Of a stretch of DNA of 64,000 bases, positions 1-11,421 are shown piece after piece. Under the pieces are notes generated by a model. The model saw nothing but the letters and a program-made list of their open reading frames with translations, was not told where the DNA came from and made no database searches. Source of the DNA: Dichetophora obliterata (taxonomy: Eukaryota; Arthropoda; Insecta; Diptera; Sciomyzidae). The translations under genes were made by a program, and so were the position numbers. Every line of letters begins with the position of its first letter. Position 1 is the first letter of the stretch. Location of the stretch: assembly GCA_963920525.1 (NCBI GenBank), contig OY986438.1, forward strand, positions 92,603,557 through 92,667,556, in the 5' to 3' direction.

Positions 1-579
1 CAATATCATGATTGAGGTTATATTTTTGCAAATCAGTAAACAAGGGATCAACAGGATGACATTTATTGGGATTATAAACACAAGAAAATAACATTTTAGT
101 GCTATTATCTGAGATACTAATTGTAATGAATTCCATTCCAGGGTCTTTAGATTTGCTCAAAACCCTAGCATTCAGATTAGCTTTACAGTAAACAGCAACA
201 CCTCCACCTTTTTTTACATAGCCATCATGTTTAAATACATTAAAACCATTTATATCACAGATTGAATCGCATTTATTATTAGAGAGCCACGTTTCAGAAA
301 CACAAATTAATCAAATTTATATTTAATGTAGTCCATTTTTGCAATTTTTAAACACCGTGCATTAAAGTAAATAATGTTAAAACTACAATGTTTCCTACAT
401 AAAACATTAATTAAAGATCTAAAATGTTCATTAGTGCCTAAAGACAGGTTGCTAAAGCCAAGCATTGAAGATAGATACAAGAGAGAAAAATTTAGCAAAG
501 AAAACGAGGCTACAGAGAGAAATAAAGGAGTAATACAGAAAAGTAAAGAAAAAGTTAAGAGTGGTTCAATGCAAAACAA
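1..579 (-). pseudogene. Non-LTR retrotransposon ORF2, endonuclease N-terminus (partial)
   Basis: Translating the minus strand gives the start of an AP-type (EEP) endonuclease. NIIYFNARCLK (from about 378 leftwards) is the usual first strand. After a frameshift near 310-320 it continues as ICVSETWLSNN and then KKGGGVAVYCKAN. SETWL holds the metal-binding glutamate of this family. In an intact element this enzyme nicks the target for reverse transcription. The rest of ORF2 (RT) would lie beyond the left window edge. The frameshift and a stop make it non-functional. It lies just downstream of ORF1 on the same strand, as in jockey/CR1-like elements. Clade assignment is inference; endonuclease identity is fairly secure. 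Confidence 0.7.
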
Positions 580-1160
580 GGATTTATGGCAACATTTAAA
601 AAATTAAAACAAATAATGAAACTACATTTTAATAAGACAGGCAAATTAAATGCATTCGGTGTCAGCAGCAGTATCACATACGATATTCTGGTGATCATCT
701 TCACATCTAATTATAATACCTTCAGCGGCCTTAGACACGCGGGTATTGATAGAACCATGAAAAGTAAATGCGTTAAATAAACGTTTTTTGCGTTTGAAGG
801 CGATTGCAGCTTGTAGAAGTTTTCTGGTATCCATAGTAAGGCTCTCATGAATGAAGACATTGCAATCTGAGTCAAGACCAGCATCCCTCAGATTAACAGC
901 TTTTTGTGCCCGCCTGCGCTAATCACCAAAAGCCTTTTACACACTATTACGATCAAAGGGCGTATACAATTTAAATATTACCGCAGGGTTAGAGTTGTTT
1001 AATTGTGGCTTACACCGAAAGATGTCTTTCGCTGGAGGTGCCATGAAATCTATAGATCGGCATATTAAGTTAAAAGTGCCTTTGAGATTTTCTCCACTTA
1101 TATTCGGTATTCCAGACAAGACAGCATCAGAACTATGGTCAATGCTATGGTTGTTGTTAG

Positions 1161-2253
1161 TAGTGTCCGACCAAATATTCGGTTGCGGTTTCGGTTACGG
1201 CCAGTTTCGGCCCTTTTTGTCAGTTTCGGCTAGTTTCGGCTAGTTTCGGCTAGTTTCGGCTAGTTTCGGCTAGTTTCGGCTATTCGGCCATATCGAGGCC
1301 GAAGCAGTCTCAACTTTTGGTCAAAATTTCGGAACATTTCAAGAATAGCAAAAACTCTAATTTTTAATTTTTTTTTTGCAGATAATATGGATTTTGACCT
1401 CTTTTCATGTTTGATATCTCGTTGAGCACTAAAGAAAAACAGCAAGATTTGTAGGCCATTTTGGCACCTTTGGAGACCTATAACTTCTAAACCAATTGCG
1501 AGCGGCCTGAAATTTTTCCAGATTTGGATTTAGGAGGTTAAAATCCGTATAATCCAACAAAAAATATGAAAAAGGGAAAGATTAAATTTTACCAAAATTT
1601 CTTGCATCAGTCATTTAATTCAAATATTTAAGTTTTGTTTAATAAAAATATCATCAACTCATATTTACAATGCATTGTACAAAACAAATATTATGAATTC
1701 GTCTATAATTTGATTTATCGTGTTAACGCAAAACATTTTGGATAATTTTATGCGTTCAATACTATCATTTTCGAGTTTATCATCTCTATTGCAATTGACA
1801 TTAAATTTTTTAAAGGTACTGAAGACAAAAATTAATAATTAAACTTCCGAACGAATTCTGTGTGTGTGGAATAAAGGAAAATAAAACGAAATATTTCTAT
1901 TTTTATAACTCTAAACCTTTAAAAAAAAACAGAAATGCTTTGTTTTGTAGTTTTAAAAAAATGTACATTTTAGGTGCATACTTTTTTGAGTGTGTACGGA
2001 AGTGTGTAATACAAAATAAAATAAAAAATTATCTCATTTATTATATAGTAGACTTCAATTAATTATTATAAACTTCAATATTCAAATAATACTTTTTTTT
2101 GTACTAGTAGTACTTTTGTTTAATTTTAACAAAAAAAAATCATTTGTATAAACTTAAATTTTCATATTAATAACCAGTTTCGGTTTCGGCCGAATATTAT
2201 AAAATGGCCGAATATGCGGTTTCGGCCAAAATTCCGGTTATGGTTGGACACTA
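1161..2253. mobile_element. Non-autonomous hAT-type element, 8-bp TSD GTTGTTAG
   Basis: The ends are TAGTGTCCGACCA and, on the other strand, TAGTGTCCAACCA (12/13 identical). Exact 8-bp duplications GTTGTTAG lie at 1153-1160 and 2254-2261, the hAT target-duplication size. It interrupts the Asn-rich linker of the non-LTR ORF1. Both subterminal regions are rich in the motif TTTCGGC. There is no transposase; the interior is AT-rich without a convincing ORF. Confidence 0.85.
1221..1280. repeat. 10-bp tandem repeat (TAGTTTCGGC)6 in a hAT subterminal region
   Basis: Six perfect or near-perfect units of (T/C)AGTTTCGGC run head to tail close to the left end of the hAT-type element. The same core recurs near its right end. 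Subterminal repeats of this kind are often transposase-binding sites in hAT elements; that role is inference here. Confidence 0.8.
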
Positions 2254-2744
2254 GTTGTTAGTGCTGAAGCTACTATTGTTGTTGTTGTTATTGTTACTAA
2301 TCGTGGATAATTTCAATATTAAATCATCGCAGATTAATGAGAGGGCACTGACTTGATTCTCTAGCAAAACTATTTACCGTCATACCCAGAGAATCTGGTA
2401 TTAAGTTGTTGTTCGATAGAGTTAACTTCGTTTTCCAATTTGTCAAACTTAAGGGCCAACCAAAATAGACGAGACGAGACGATAGCAATTTGACGAACGT
2501 CTGTACTCGTTACGGATGTTCTGACATCTAACTCAAAATTGACTGACATCTAACTCAAATCTAACTCAAAGAATTGCTCAACTCGTCTGAATCAGCTGAT
2601 CAGTTAGCAATCAAGTATTCTTTAGCTCATCCCTCACAGCGGCGATTAAATCGAAGCAAAATTCAATCATTTAATTATTTTTATTTTCGCAAAATTACAA
2701 GATTGTCAACCGAGCAGCTGTTGTGATGAGTAGCAGATGTTTGA

Positions 2745-3358
2745 AGTTCGATTCTTATGTTCTTATGTTCGCGTAACGCAACGAAAGGTGACTGTAGCAA
2801 ATTCCACGGAAATTTCTGTTGTATGGGCTTTGTGTGCATCTTATACACTACGTAATGAAGCTTAGAACAATATAGATAAAACAGATTCTTATCTCACAAC
2901 TTTAAGATAAACGTATAACAAATAAAAAGTTCAATTTAATTTTAAACTTACGTCGGCTCTACGGTCTTGTGACAGCTAGTGTTGTCACTCTGTCACAACC
3001 GTGGTAGATCTACCACTTTTTTGCATGCTCAAAAATCAATTATATTTAAAATTTTCAAGTGACAACACTGGTGATAGCTGCATTTTCATAGCAACAGTTT
3101 ATGTGAAATTTGGTAATAAATTGTGTCTTTTAACCCACAATTTTTTTTTCTGTCTTTTGTTCTTAGTGCGGTAAATTTGCTAATATATATAATTTTCTTC
3201 CAATTAAAAACAACTTACTTTTTGTAAAAAAAAGCAGCTGAGTTGAAGTTTTTTAAGTAGATGTACGTCTGCATAATCAACACGAAATTATCTACTTGCA
3301 ATCTGCCATTTACTACGGCCAACTTGCGTTGCGTTACGCGAACATAATTGGATCATTA
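2745..3358. mobile_element. Nested inverted-repeat MITE (TTATGTTCGCGTAACGCAACG ends)
   Basis: About 40 bases at 2760-2800 (TATGTTCGCGTAACGCAACG, then a GTAGCAAAT block) recur inverted at 3310-3350. The right end reads TGATCCAATTATGTTCGCG when reversed. The same end occurs at about 22995-23067, so it is a dispersed family. Exact termini and target duplication are not clear. Confidence 0.55.
2977..3070. mobile_element. 94-bp hAT-type MITE
   Basis: Ends TAGTGTTGTCACT and (reversed) CAGTGTTGTCACT match at 12 of 13. Flanking 8-mers GTGACAGC (2969-2976) and GTGATAGC (3071-3078) differ at one base, as expected of an aged 8-bp duplication. The interior contains the palindrome GTGGTAGATCTACCAC. It is the innermost insertion of the stack and too short to encode anything. 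Confidence 0.7.
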
Positions 3359-3563
3359 TGGAACAGAACGTCATGTCTAAATGTTTCGTTCAGTTTCGAT
3401 CAAATACGTACACCATTTTGGTTATTAACATTGGTTTACATATGCTTGAACTAACTCGTTATGTCTCGTCTCGTCTATTTTGGTTGGCCCTATACTAGCA
3501 AGATCTAATGAGAGACGCTTGAAAAGTTGATCATTATGCTGTCTGAGTAGACTTTCTAGTTGG

Positions 3564-3746
3564 CATGGTGGAAGAATACAGGTAGATAAACTAGATGAGA
3601 GCATACAGCCGGAAATGTCAAAACGAAGTAAAACTTTTTATATCTTTTCTTTTGTTTCCATTCTTCACACAGCTGAATTTGACAGACATGGCAGTATGGA
3701 AAGAGAGCACACTCTGCGCTGCAGCTACCTCTATCCTTATACCATG
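3564..3746. mobile_element. 183-bp hAT-type MITE, 8-bp TSD CTAGTTGG
   Basis: Exact duplications CTAGTTGG flank it at 3556-3563 and 3747-3754. Termini are CATGGTGGAAGAATACAGGT and, reversed, CATGGTATAAGGATAGAGGT, imperfect inverted repeats of about 22 bp. Removing it joins MLKIENVQL to ESLLRQHND in the frame of the retrotransposon ORF1, independent support for the boundaries. Confidence 0.85.
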
Positions 3747-3848
3747 CTAGTTGGACATTTTCGATCTTTAGCATTCGCAGTAATCACTCTTCTAATGCCT
3801 TAAGTTGAGTGCTGAAAATAAAGCGCTGCTACTCTGACCAATAGTACC

Positions 3849-4485
3849 CAGGGACCGTACCGGTTATGGGTTTTATCAAAAAAATCATATGTTAACAGTT
3901 ATCATTTAACTTTTATTTTTTCCGACAAAAATGTTAGTTATTTTATGCCTTTTATTTTTTCAGGCAAAAATAACTGTTAGTTTTGTCTTTTATTTTTTAG
4001 GTCAAAAATAACAGTTACTATGTGGCTTTTATTTTTTCGGTCAAAAATATCAGGCAATTAGAATTATTCTAAAGGCCGCTTGAACGACAAAAAAAAGTTT
4101 AGTGCAATTTTCATTGTCTCAGCAGCGCGCACATTTTGAGCTATTACACTTTTTTAGTTTTAATAGTATTTTATATAGTCAAGCGGTCTTTGAATTGCCT
4201 GATATTTTTGACCGAAAAAATAAAAGGCACAAAATAACTGTTATTTTTTACCTAAAAAATAAAAGTCAAAAGTAACAGTTATTTTTGCCCGAATAAATAA
4301 AAGGCAAAAAATAACAGTTAAATTTAACTTTTATAGTAACAGTCGAAAATTTAAAAGGCGTTTAATATTCTCGAAGATGCTACTAATACGATTATATTGG
4401 TTTATTTAAAAAAGTCCTCCGGCAACTTTTTTGTTATGCCTTTTTCATCTGAAAATTGTAAAATAACAGTTTTTTTCGGTCCCTG
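3849..4485. mobile_element. 637-bp foldback-like hAT-type element, 8-bp TSD ATAGTACC
   Basis: Perfect 9-bp termini CAGGGACCG/CGGTCCCTG are flanked by exact duplications ATAGTACC at 3841-3848 and 4486-4493. Inside, about 3900-4085 and 4175-4340 are long inverted arms. Each arm is several direct repeats of a unit of about 50 bp containing CTTTTATTTTTTCRGGCAAA and AATAACAGTTA. No coding capacity. Confidence 0.85.
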
Positions 4486-4530
4486 ATAGTACCTAATTTT
4501 GGCGTTCCTTTCGTCTTATTGACAACACGA

Positions 4531-4572
4531 TGTTGTTGTTGTTGTTGTTGCTGTTTTGTTGCTGTTGTTGTT
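4531..4572. repeat. TTG microsatellite
   Basis: Interrupted (TTG)n run. It reads CAA on the minus strand and may be the poly-Gln/Asn-like start of the retrotransposon ORF1 or plain microsatellite DNA. Confidence 0.7.
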
Positions 4573-4576
4573 CACG

Positions 4577-6477
4577 TTGTTGGCGAGTCTGTATTGGCGA
4601 AGGCTTCATATTCTCAAAGTTAAAGACAGCAGATTATAAGACAGAGAAAATAATTTATTTAGCAAAGGCGAAGAAGCGGAAGTGGCGTAGAATGATGAGA
4701 GGCAGTATAGCGGTGTAACCGAAACGATTGCAGCGGTATGACTTAAGCCGTGCTAGCACAATTTTCGTAGGAAATAGTGGATTTTTATTTTATTTCTCCT
4801 TATGTGTTCATTCTATTTTCAGTTTTGATTATACAACCACTGATTGGACTTTAAATAAAACCAGAATAATTCACAAAATTTTCTCAATAAAAACGTTTGA
4901 TTTTATTGTTTTTATTGGTTTTATTATAAAACTTTTATACTGTGTGGGAAAGTGTTTTAGCATTATATTTTGTCTTTAGTATATGTTATAGTCAATTTGT
5001 TTCGGGCTTAAAAATTCTTGCTTCCTTACGCGTCGAGTGTTAAATTTTTCTATCATAAAAATCACAAAAAAATTTTTTTAAATAAGAAAACAAAATTACG
5101 GCGCTACAGCTGATCAAACTTGGCTTCTTCAATTATCGCTGTGGAATGCCCCGCCCCCCCCCTCCCGACAGCTGAAATTGGCGAAACAAATTTCTTTTTT
5201 CATTTAAATAAGTTATTTCGCTTTGCGTATACCTATTTTTAACGAAAAAAAAATGTAAATTTTAATACAAAAAGAAAAATATTACACTTTTTTTTATGAA
5301 CTAACTGTTGAAAACAATAGTTCTAGTAATAATTAATTCAAATTTTTAAGTACATGCAAAGACCAATACGTTAAAGAATATCTGTGCAAAATTTTAAGTT
5401 TATATCTTAATTACTTATTAAGTAATGCTCATCCCTTTACTGACTTTCTAGGGAGTTTTTAGACTTTCTGTTGAGCTTAAAACATTGAAAATATATTCTT
5501 TACGTTGTAAATGAATTTTTAAAGCACAAAAACCGATGCAAAAATTGAGAATTCTGGAGCAGTTTCCCCCCTTAAAATTAATAATTCTTCTGATTATATT
5601 TCAACTTTTCCAAAACTTGAATTTAAAAGCCACATTCTGACTCACTTATATTGCTATATGCGTCTGATTATTTCCTATTTGTATTTCTAAGCTATTCTAG
5701 GCTATTCTTCTATTTGGCCATTATATCAAATCTCGTAGAATACATTATTTTCTGAATACTACTTGGATTTTTTTCTAAAATAACATTTTCCTTAAAGACT
5801 TTGCTTTAGAATTAACAAAATTTGGCTTTATTAATTCAAATAGCTTTTAAGTTCATTCGTAAAAAAGGTCCCGCTAAGACTCTAAGGCTATTTGTCAGAC
5901 ATCTTGACGATATAGCCTTTGACAGCATGCAGATTTCTCAAGGAAGATGCTAAAAAGTTTTTTCATTCAATTGTTTTTCTTTAAAGTATATTTTCAAAAA
6001 AAAACAACAGAGAGAATTATCAAATTAATTTATTTAAACCCCTTTTTTATGATTTATTTTTACATTTTTTGCCTGTTAACAGAAGTGAAACAAAGACGGG
6101 TGGCCACTGAGGTCGCGTCGCAAAATGACAACAACATAATTAGGCCATGTTTAGTTCATGCCTTCATCTGCCGCCCACTCTGTAGCTATTGACAGAGGAT
6201 ATAAAAATGTTTAGCTTTGACCAACCGCAAACAATAACAACAAAATTACGGATTTGCATCGTAAAAAATGGGTTGCAATACAAACAGAACCATGAACGAC
6301 GGAGAAAATGGTTTGTTTGCTTATTGGTGTGAGTGAGCAACCACAGCACACACAGCGTAACACACACAGACTCACAACCTAAATTAAGTTGGCGCTGATT
6401 CCGATGGGATTCTCAATTTCTCATGTTTCTGTTACATGACAAGACGTGAAACTGCAAAACGGACTGGAACAGTATGT
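4577..6477. other. Unassigned AT-rich DNA
   Basis: No gene or element ends recognised. There are only short AT-rich ORFs without domain signatures, a C-run near 5151-5165, and CA-rich stretches at about 6340-6370. Nothing else supportable. Confidence 0.5.
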
Positions 6478-6557
6478 CCCAACAACAAAAACAACAACAC
6501 CAACATTTACAACGCCAACAATTACAACACCAACAATAACAACACAAACAACATCTT
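6478..6557. repeat. Degenerate ACA-rich minisatellite
   Basis: Repeated variants of ACAACACCAACAATTACA run for about 80 bp. The Thr-rich translation on plus is a by-product of this repeat, not evidence for a gene. Confidence 0.6.
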
Positions 6558-7665
6558 CATCGAGCAGGCGAGTGGCACATACATGTAAGCAATGTTTCTC
6601 CGCCACATACAATAGATATCCATGTCAGTATGTTATGCGTGTATGTATGTGAGTGTGTGTGTGAATGTGTACTCCACATAAATGTGTTCTTTGCCGGTTG
6701 CCAAAAACAATTTGATCTCATCGGCGCCAGTCATGATGTTTACATATTTGCCAACCATATAAAATGTAGATAAATGAAGCTAAAAAACGGTATAACTTTT
6801 TTCTAAGTAACTCAATACAAAACGCTTTTAAATTCGTCTTGAAATACGAGTGCCAACTAATTTGTCCAAAGTAAACCCTACTTATTTACAGGTACAGTTA
6901 CATATTTTATTATCTACGTTATTGGCATCAAAATAAAACGCATTGCGTAGAACATGCATTTAAAAAATTAACGTGTTAGAAGGGGCACTTTTGACAAGGT
7001 TGTTTAGGATATCGCTCTAAATGTACTTAATGAAATTGAATTAAAGTTGCCGTATCCTGCAAATCCATCTTCCACATCACGATGCCGTACAAAGTGCTTT
7101 TTTAAAATAAATTTTGGAAACTATTATTTAAAATAAGTGGATATGATTAGTGTTCTTAAGCATAATCAACCTGTGATAAATATGAACTCTTTACTTTTAA
7201 TTTTATTACATTTTTTCATTACTAACAATATACAAATACTCAAATGTATTAAGTTTTTGTTTAAATAATATTATGTAGTTTCAGAATAACCATTTTATAA
7301 GCTGGTATTTCGAGTTCTCAATGAGAATAAATAAATTTGTCAAATGCTCCCCTTCAAAAGTCAAGGGTGCTCCTTCCACAGGACATATTTGATAAATTTA
7401 CTTTTTTTTAAATAAATGGTTGAATAAGGTAGATACACGATTTTTTATAGTTTATTGGTTACTCAGTTACTGAGATCAATAATGAATGTTTGCGACCAAT
7501 TATGAAACTCTCAATTTTTGCCCAAAAATATCCGAGAAATATGATCCCGTAAAAAAGTGTCAAGTCTGCCCCACTTTCCCCTACTAATGTTCCATATTTT
7601 TAATTTTATAAAAACTACTTGCATAAAATAACTTTTATTTCACTACATTTTTTTCTTAATCACCG
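6558..7665. other. Unassigned AT-rich DNA
   Basis: A GT-rich patch lies at about 6640-6672. Short dispersed-repeat-like phrases are present, but no termini or coding signal were found. Confidence 0.45.
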
Positions 7666-8576
7666 AAATTCGCTGTGTAGAATTTGCAATCAAATGTTGA
7701 ATTTTTCTGATTTTTTTACCCTTTTTTGACATTTTCCACTTTTTATTTATACATTTTCAGAAAATATAACTTACGAAAAGCTGACAGCCGGAAATCTGAC
7801 CTTAGCGTCACCTTCAGAGTTTCTTCCATCTCATTTTGGCTGAAAGAACAGCAAAGCCTCTTGTTCATCGATGGTACCTTTTTCACCTGCTGCAGCAATT
7901 GTGTTTTTTTTTTTTGTGAACACCAATTTTTTTTAGTTTTTTGTATTATAGTTCATGTAGTTCCTACAAGTACGTGGAAAGGTTGATCGAGGCATAGCCC
8001 TTAATGCTCCGGTAAGGCCATTTAAAATGAGAGGTCACCAGGTGTCTGGAGTCCACTATTAAAAAACACACTCACGTAGTATCATTAATCCCTTTGAGGT
8101 GGTGAGCTCAACACTCGGGATGAAGGGTTGTATCGGGTTTTTTTTTCTTTCTAGATCCACCATTATCAGTAAAAGCAGTGTCACCTCCAGCCGTATGTGA
8201 CATCTCGGCAATTATGGTCGGTGAAATATTGCTTAGCCCCTTAATATAATATTATCGCATAATTGTATAACAAAACATTTTTCCACATGTATTCTATAAT
8301 GATTCCATTAACAAATTCCAAATCATTAGTGGTATTCACACCGGAGTCGTTAGTTTGCTAAGTTGTTTGTTGTAGTTCGTTAAATTTATTAACTGAAAAC
8401 ACATATTTTATCTAATCTCGTTAGCCTGGTAATTGTTGTCGAATAACAGCTGATTTTTCTTTTCGTAAGTTGCAATTGCTGAAAATTTATAAATAAAAAG
8501 AGGAAAATGCCACAAAATGTAGCAAAATCTGAAATAATTCAACATTTGATTGCAAATGCTACACAGCGAATATAAC
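7666..8576. repeat. Large inverted repeat, arms about 118 bp
   Basis: The segment at 7666-7783 (ATTCGCTGTGTAG...TTACGAAAAG) is present in inverse orientation at 8459-8576 with moderate divergence and small indels. The arms are separated by about 675 bp of unrelated DNA without a convincing ORF. It could be a non-autonomous TIR element or two opposed copies of a short repeat. No target duplication could be fixed. Confidence 0.6.
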
Positions 8577-9293
8577 GAAAAAGATCCCTATAAATATATA
8601 TTATTAGCTACACCTGGACGTAGGTGATTTTCAAAATATCGTTTAGAAAAAAAATGGTGAAACTCAAAATTTTTGGTAATTTTTCAATAAAAAAAAAATT
8701 TTCTCTACAAAATTCATTTTGAATCAAAACGATCGGACGAAAAATGTCTTAGTTATACTGTCAACTAGCTCAAAAAGAGTGATTTTGAGAATACGGTGTT
8801 AAATTTCTTGGAAGAGCTAAGAGTGCTGGGATAGCATGACAGCATTTGGCGCTCTTTTCGAATACTTAACGTTCGAATTTTCACTTGAAACTTGAGATAC
8901 ATGTTCTTTGGGGCGCAAACTAATAATAAGTTTTACACTGTTCATACCCGCTAAAACAAATCTTTGACCAATATTTTAAAAACTTGTTCTGTATTGCTTA
9001 AAGCCGTTTGCAACAACAACAACTAGAAACAGCTGACTTTGACATCTATCTCAACTTTTTTCAGTCTTCTCTCTAATCTGAGCTTACTTTCTAATTATAC
9101 CATCTATATACCATCATAATTGGACAAAAAGAATAATACAATTAAAGGGAACATCCAGTTCAGAAAAACAGCGTTAACATTCTCAAATTTTTCGTATAAT
9201 CATTGGTCAAACAATGATACGATTAGAACAACATGGAATTTGATAAGATAGCTATATATATTTTTTTTTTAAGTTTTTGATATATCATAAGTA
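8577..9293. other. Unassigned AT-rich DNA
   Basis: No gene, element terminus or structured repeat recognised, except that the final TA (9292-9293) is the target site of the next element. Confidence 0.45.
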
Positions 9294-10564
9294 ATGTGAC
9301 CAACCGTACTCCTTTTGGGAGTATTTAACTTCTTTTTTGCTTGCTGTACTTCTTGTATCGAATTACGCTAAAAGTACTTCTTTTTAAATGTTGTACTTCT
9401 TTTTGACATCTTTTGTAACATTTTTTTCATAAATCAATGCACAATACAGATCTCTTACTACTGCAAAAATGTATTTGACATCACTATCTTCTTTAACTCG
9501 CAAAATTTAGTTTGTTCTTATGTTAGTTTCGTTGCTTCTGCAATGGGTCAACAGTTTTTTGGATCTCCTGAAAATTCCTGATTTTTGAGTTGTGACAGTT
9601 TCTACTGGTAGGCGCGATATGTGTTTAGATATATATATAATATTGTTTCTTGATTTTGTTTTGGATTTTAAATAAAACCGGTATTTCACAAAATTAATTT
9701 ATATTATGGTCCAGTGTGACGACCGAAATTTTGACGTTTTTCATAAATGTTTTCAAATGAGAAAATAAAATAATTTGTTTATAATTATTTATATCATAGT
9801 TGAGTTCTCGAAAAAAGGTGTGTTGTTTTGGGGTAGCACCCAGCCTTACCCATATATCTGAAATAAAAAAAATCATAGAAAATATTGCTCTGCAAGCTTA
9901 ACTGTAGTGCACTTAACAATAATATGTATATTTTAAAAAATAATAAAAATGGCGGACTAGTAAAAAAAAAACATTTGTAAAATCGAACTTTTTTGTTTTT
10001 ATTTGTTTAAAACATTAGCTTATCATTGAAAAATTGATTAATTTAAACGTTTTGGCTCTAGCTATGTTTTTATAAAATAACAAGTGACGCTTTGAGCCAA
10101 ATCGGTTGAATAGTTCTTAGTCAGTGCTTCCCCGAATTTCGAAAACGTAGTTTCGAGAAAAACGTGTCTTAAGTTTTTACAGCACTTTCATACACACTAC
10201 AGCGTGCTTTCTTCTTTTGGCTGTAACTATAAAAATTTTTTAAATTTCGATCTGAAACTTTTAGAGTATATTATTAAGATTTAATTTTAATATTTTTTGG
10301 CGAAAAATGTTAAACCAAAAATTTAGTTTTACAATCCGTCACACTGGACTACTGCCTCAATATGAATAAATTGTAAGCTGAATGTAATTTTTAATCTTTT
10401 ATATAAAACTTATTGTTCAATGGATTTATCCATGCATATTTTCATATTTTTATGTGGGTGTACTTCTTTTTATACTTCTATATATTTATTTTATGTGCTT
10501 CTTTTGTACTTATTTTTAAAGTCTGTACGTGTACTTCTTTTTGCTTTGAAAATGTTGGTCACAT
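9294..10564. mobile_element. TA-flanked TIR element (ATGTGACCAAC ends)
   Basis: The 11-bp ends ATGTGACCAAC and GTTGGTCACAT are perfect inverted repeats, each followed outward by TA, the Tc1/mariner-type target. Both subterminal regions contain several TACTTCTTTTT motifs in the same orientation. No transposase is visible, so it is non-autonomous. A second element sits inside. Confidence 0.65.
9709..10349. mobile_element. Nested 641-bp TIR element (GTCCAGTGTGACG ends)
   Basis: Perfect 13-bp inverted termini GTCCAGTGTGACG/CGTCACACTGGAC bound 641 bp inside the TA-flanked element. A target duplication is not evident, so the superfamily is open (Tc1/mariner or hAT possible). No ORF. Confidence 0.6.
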
Positions 10565-10886
10565 TAATCATGACATACTCCTTTAGGTCTCTATGTCAAT
10601 CACTTTACGAATTTACCGCTTTAGATTTTACAAATAAGTTATAAATAAGTTAACCAAAAATTGAATTCGAATTAAAACAAATTTATGAAATTTGCCGAAA
10701 TTTTTAACTGTTTAAACTAAAATTTGACCAATATTTCAGGCAGGATAATGATTTATACATTATTGTCTAGTTCAATTTTTAGACGTGCAGGAAATACTTG
10801 TTTCGATAAAACCATTTCAATTTCCATAAAGTTTTAATACTATCTAAATTTCACTTGTATATATATAAGAGATCAAACGAAGAATA

Positions 10887-11416
10887 ACTCTTGCTAACAG
10901 GTGTTACTTTGGGCTCAGTAGGCAATTGAGAAGCAGAGCCCCCTCCCGACGAACGAAAATCACGCTCTATAAATCGCTCATCATGCCCGTCCTACTTTAT
11001 ACATCACAAACCTGGATGCTGAGCAGTTCAGATGAAAAGACTTTAGGAGCAATCGAGAGAAAGATTCTTCGTAAGATCTACGGACCGATCTGCGTCAATG
11101 GCGAGTACCGAATACGTGGAATGATGAACTGTATGAGCTGTACGCTGACATCGACATAGTCAAGCGCATTAAAATCGAGCGGCTTCGCTGGCTTTGTCAT
11201 GTTCAGCGCATGAAAGACAATGCTCCAGTGAAGAAAACATTCGATTCGGAACCCAGCGGCGGTCAACGCAGAAGAAGACGACCGCATCTTCGCTGGAAAG
11301 ACCAAGTAGAGGACAACCTGACGAAGCTTGGAATTTCCAACTGGCGCCAGCTAGCGAAAGACAGAAATGTCTGGCGCAAATTCTTAGATGAGGCCATGAC
11401 CGACATACGGTTGTAG
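10887..11416 (+). pseudogene. 5'-truncated non-LTR retrotransposon, RT C-terminal end
   Basis: The plus-strand translation gives TKITLYKSLIMPVLLY and ERKILRKIYGPICVNGEYRI, then after a +1/-1 slip near 11120-11130 KRIKIERLRWLCHVQRMKD, RWKDQVEDNLTKLGISNW and RNVWRKFLDEAMTDIRL, ending in a stop. This is the thumb and C-terminal tail of an insect non-LTR reverse transcriptase; the catalytic palm is missing. 5' truncation from incomplete reverse transcription is usual for such insertions. The coding end is followed directly by the AAGT repeat tail, fitting RTE-like or related elements that end in microsatellites rather than poly-A. Clade is inference. Confidence 0.75.
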
Positions 11417-11421
11417 CGCCA

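Larger units (their letters stand above)
2452..3491. mobile_element. TIR element with 29-bp perfect terminal repeats (AGGGCCAACC...)
   Basis: The first 29 bases, starting AGGGCCAACCAAAATAGACG, are an exact inverted copy of the last 29. It splits the coiled-coil part of the non-LTR ORF1. The flank is TTA on the left and ATA on the right, so the target duplication is a decayed 3-bp site or a TA; GGGCC-type ends with 3-bp sites suggest PIF/Harbinger, but this is not settled. No transposase. Its interior holds a second inverted-repeat element and a 94-bp MITE. Confidence 0.75.
610..4530 (-). pseudogene. Non-LTR retrotransposon ORF1 (gag-like), split by four insertions
   Basis: Read from right to left, coding pieces lie at about 4530-4494, 3840-3755, 3555-3492, 2451-2262 and 1160-646. 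They give a leucine-rich coiled coil (MLKIENVQLESLLRQHND across one excised insertion; KFDKLENEVNSIEQQL), an Asn-rich linker, SGIPNISGENLKGTFN, and a C-terminal block with NVFIHESLTMDTRKLLQAA. That last block is the conserved nucleic-acid-binding end of ORF1 proteins in jockey/CR1-like elements. The protein would bind element RNA. Excising the DNA elements restores continuity at several junctions, which supports both the reading and the insertion boundaries. In-frame stops (for example after FDRNSV) and frameshifts show an old copy. Confidence 0.65.

Noticed and set aside
4728..4979. 83-codon plus-strand frame
   Set aside because: AT-rich, Phe/Ile-heavy, no domain, no homologous features; typical chance ORF.
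6446..6652. Thr-rich mucin-like ORF
   Set aside because: It is the translation of an ACA-rich minisatellite; the opposite strand is open too.
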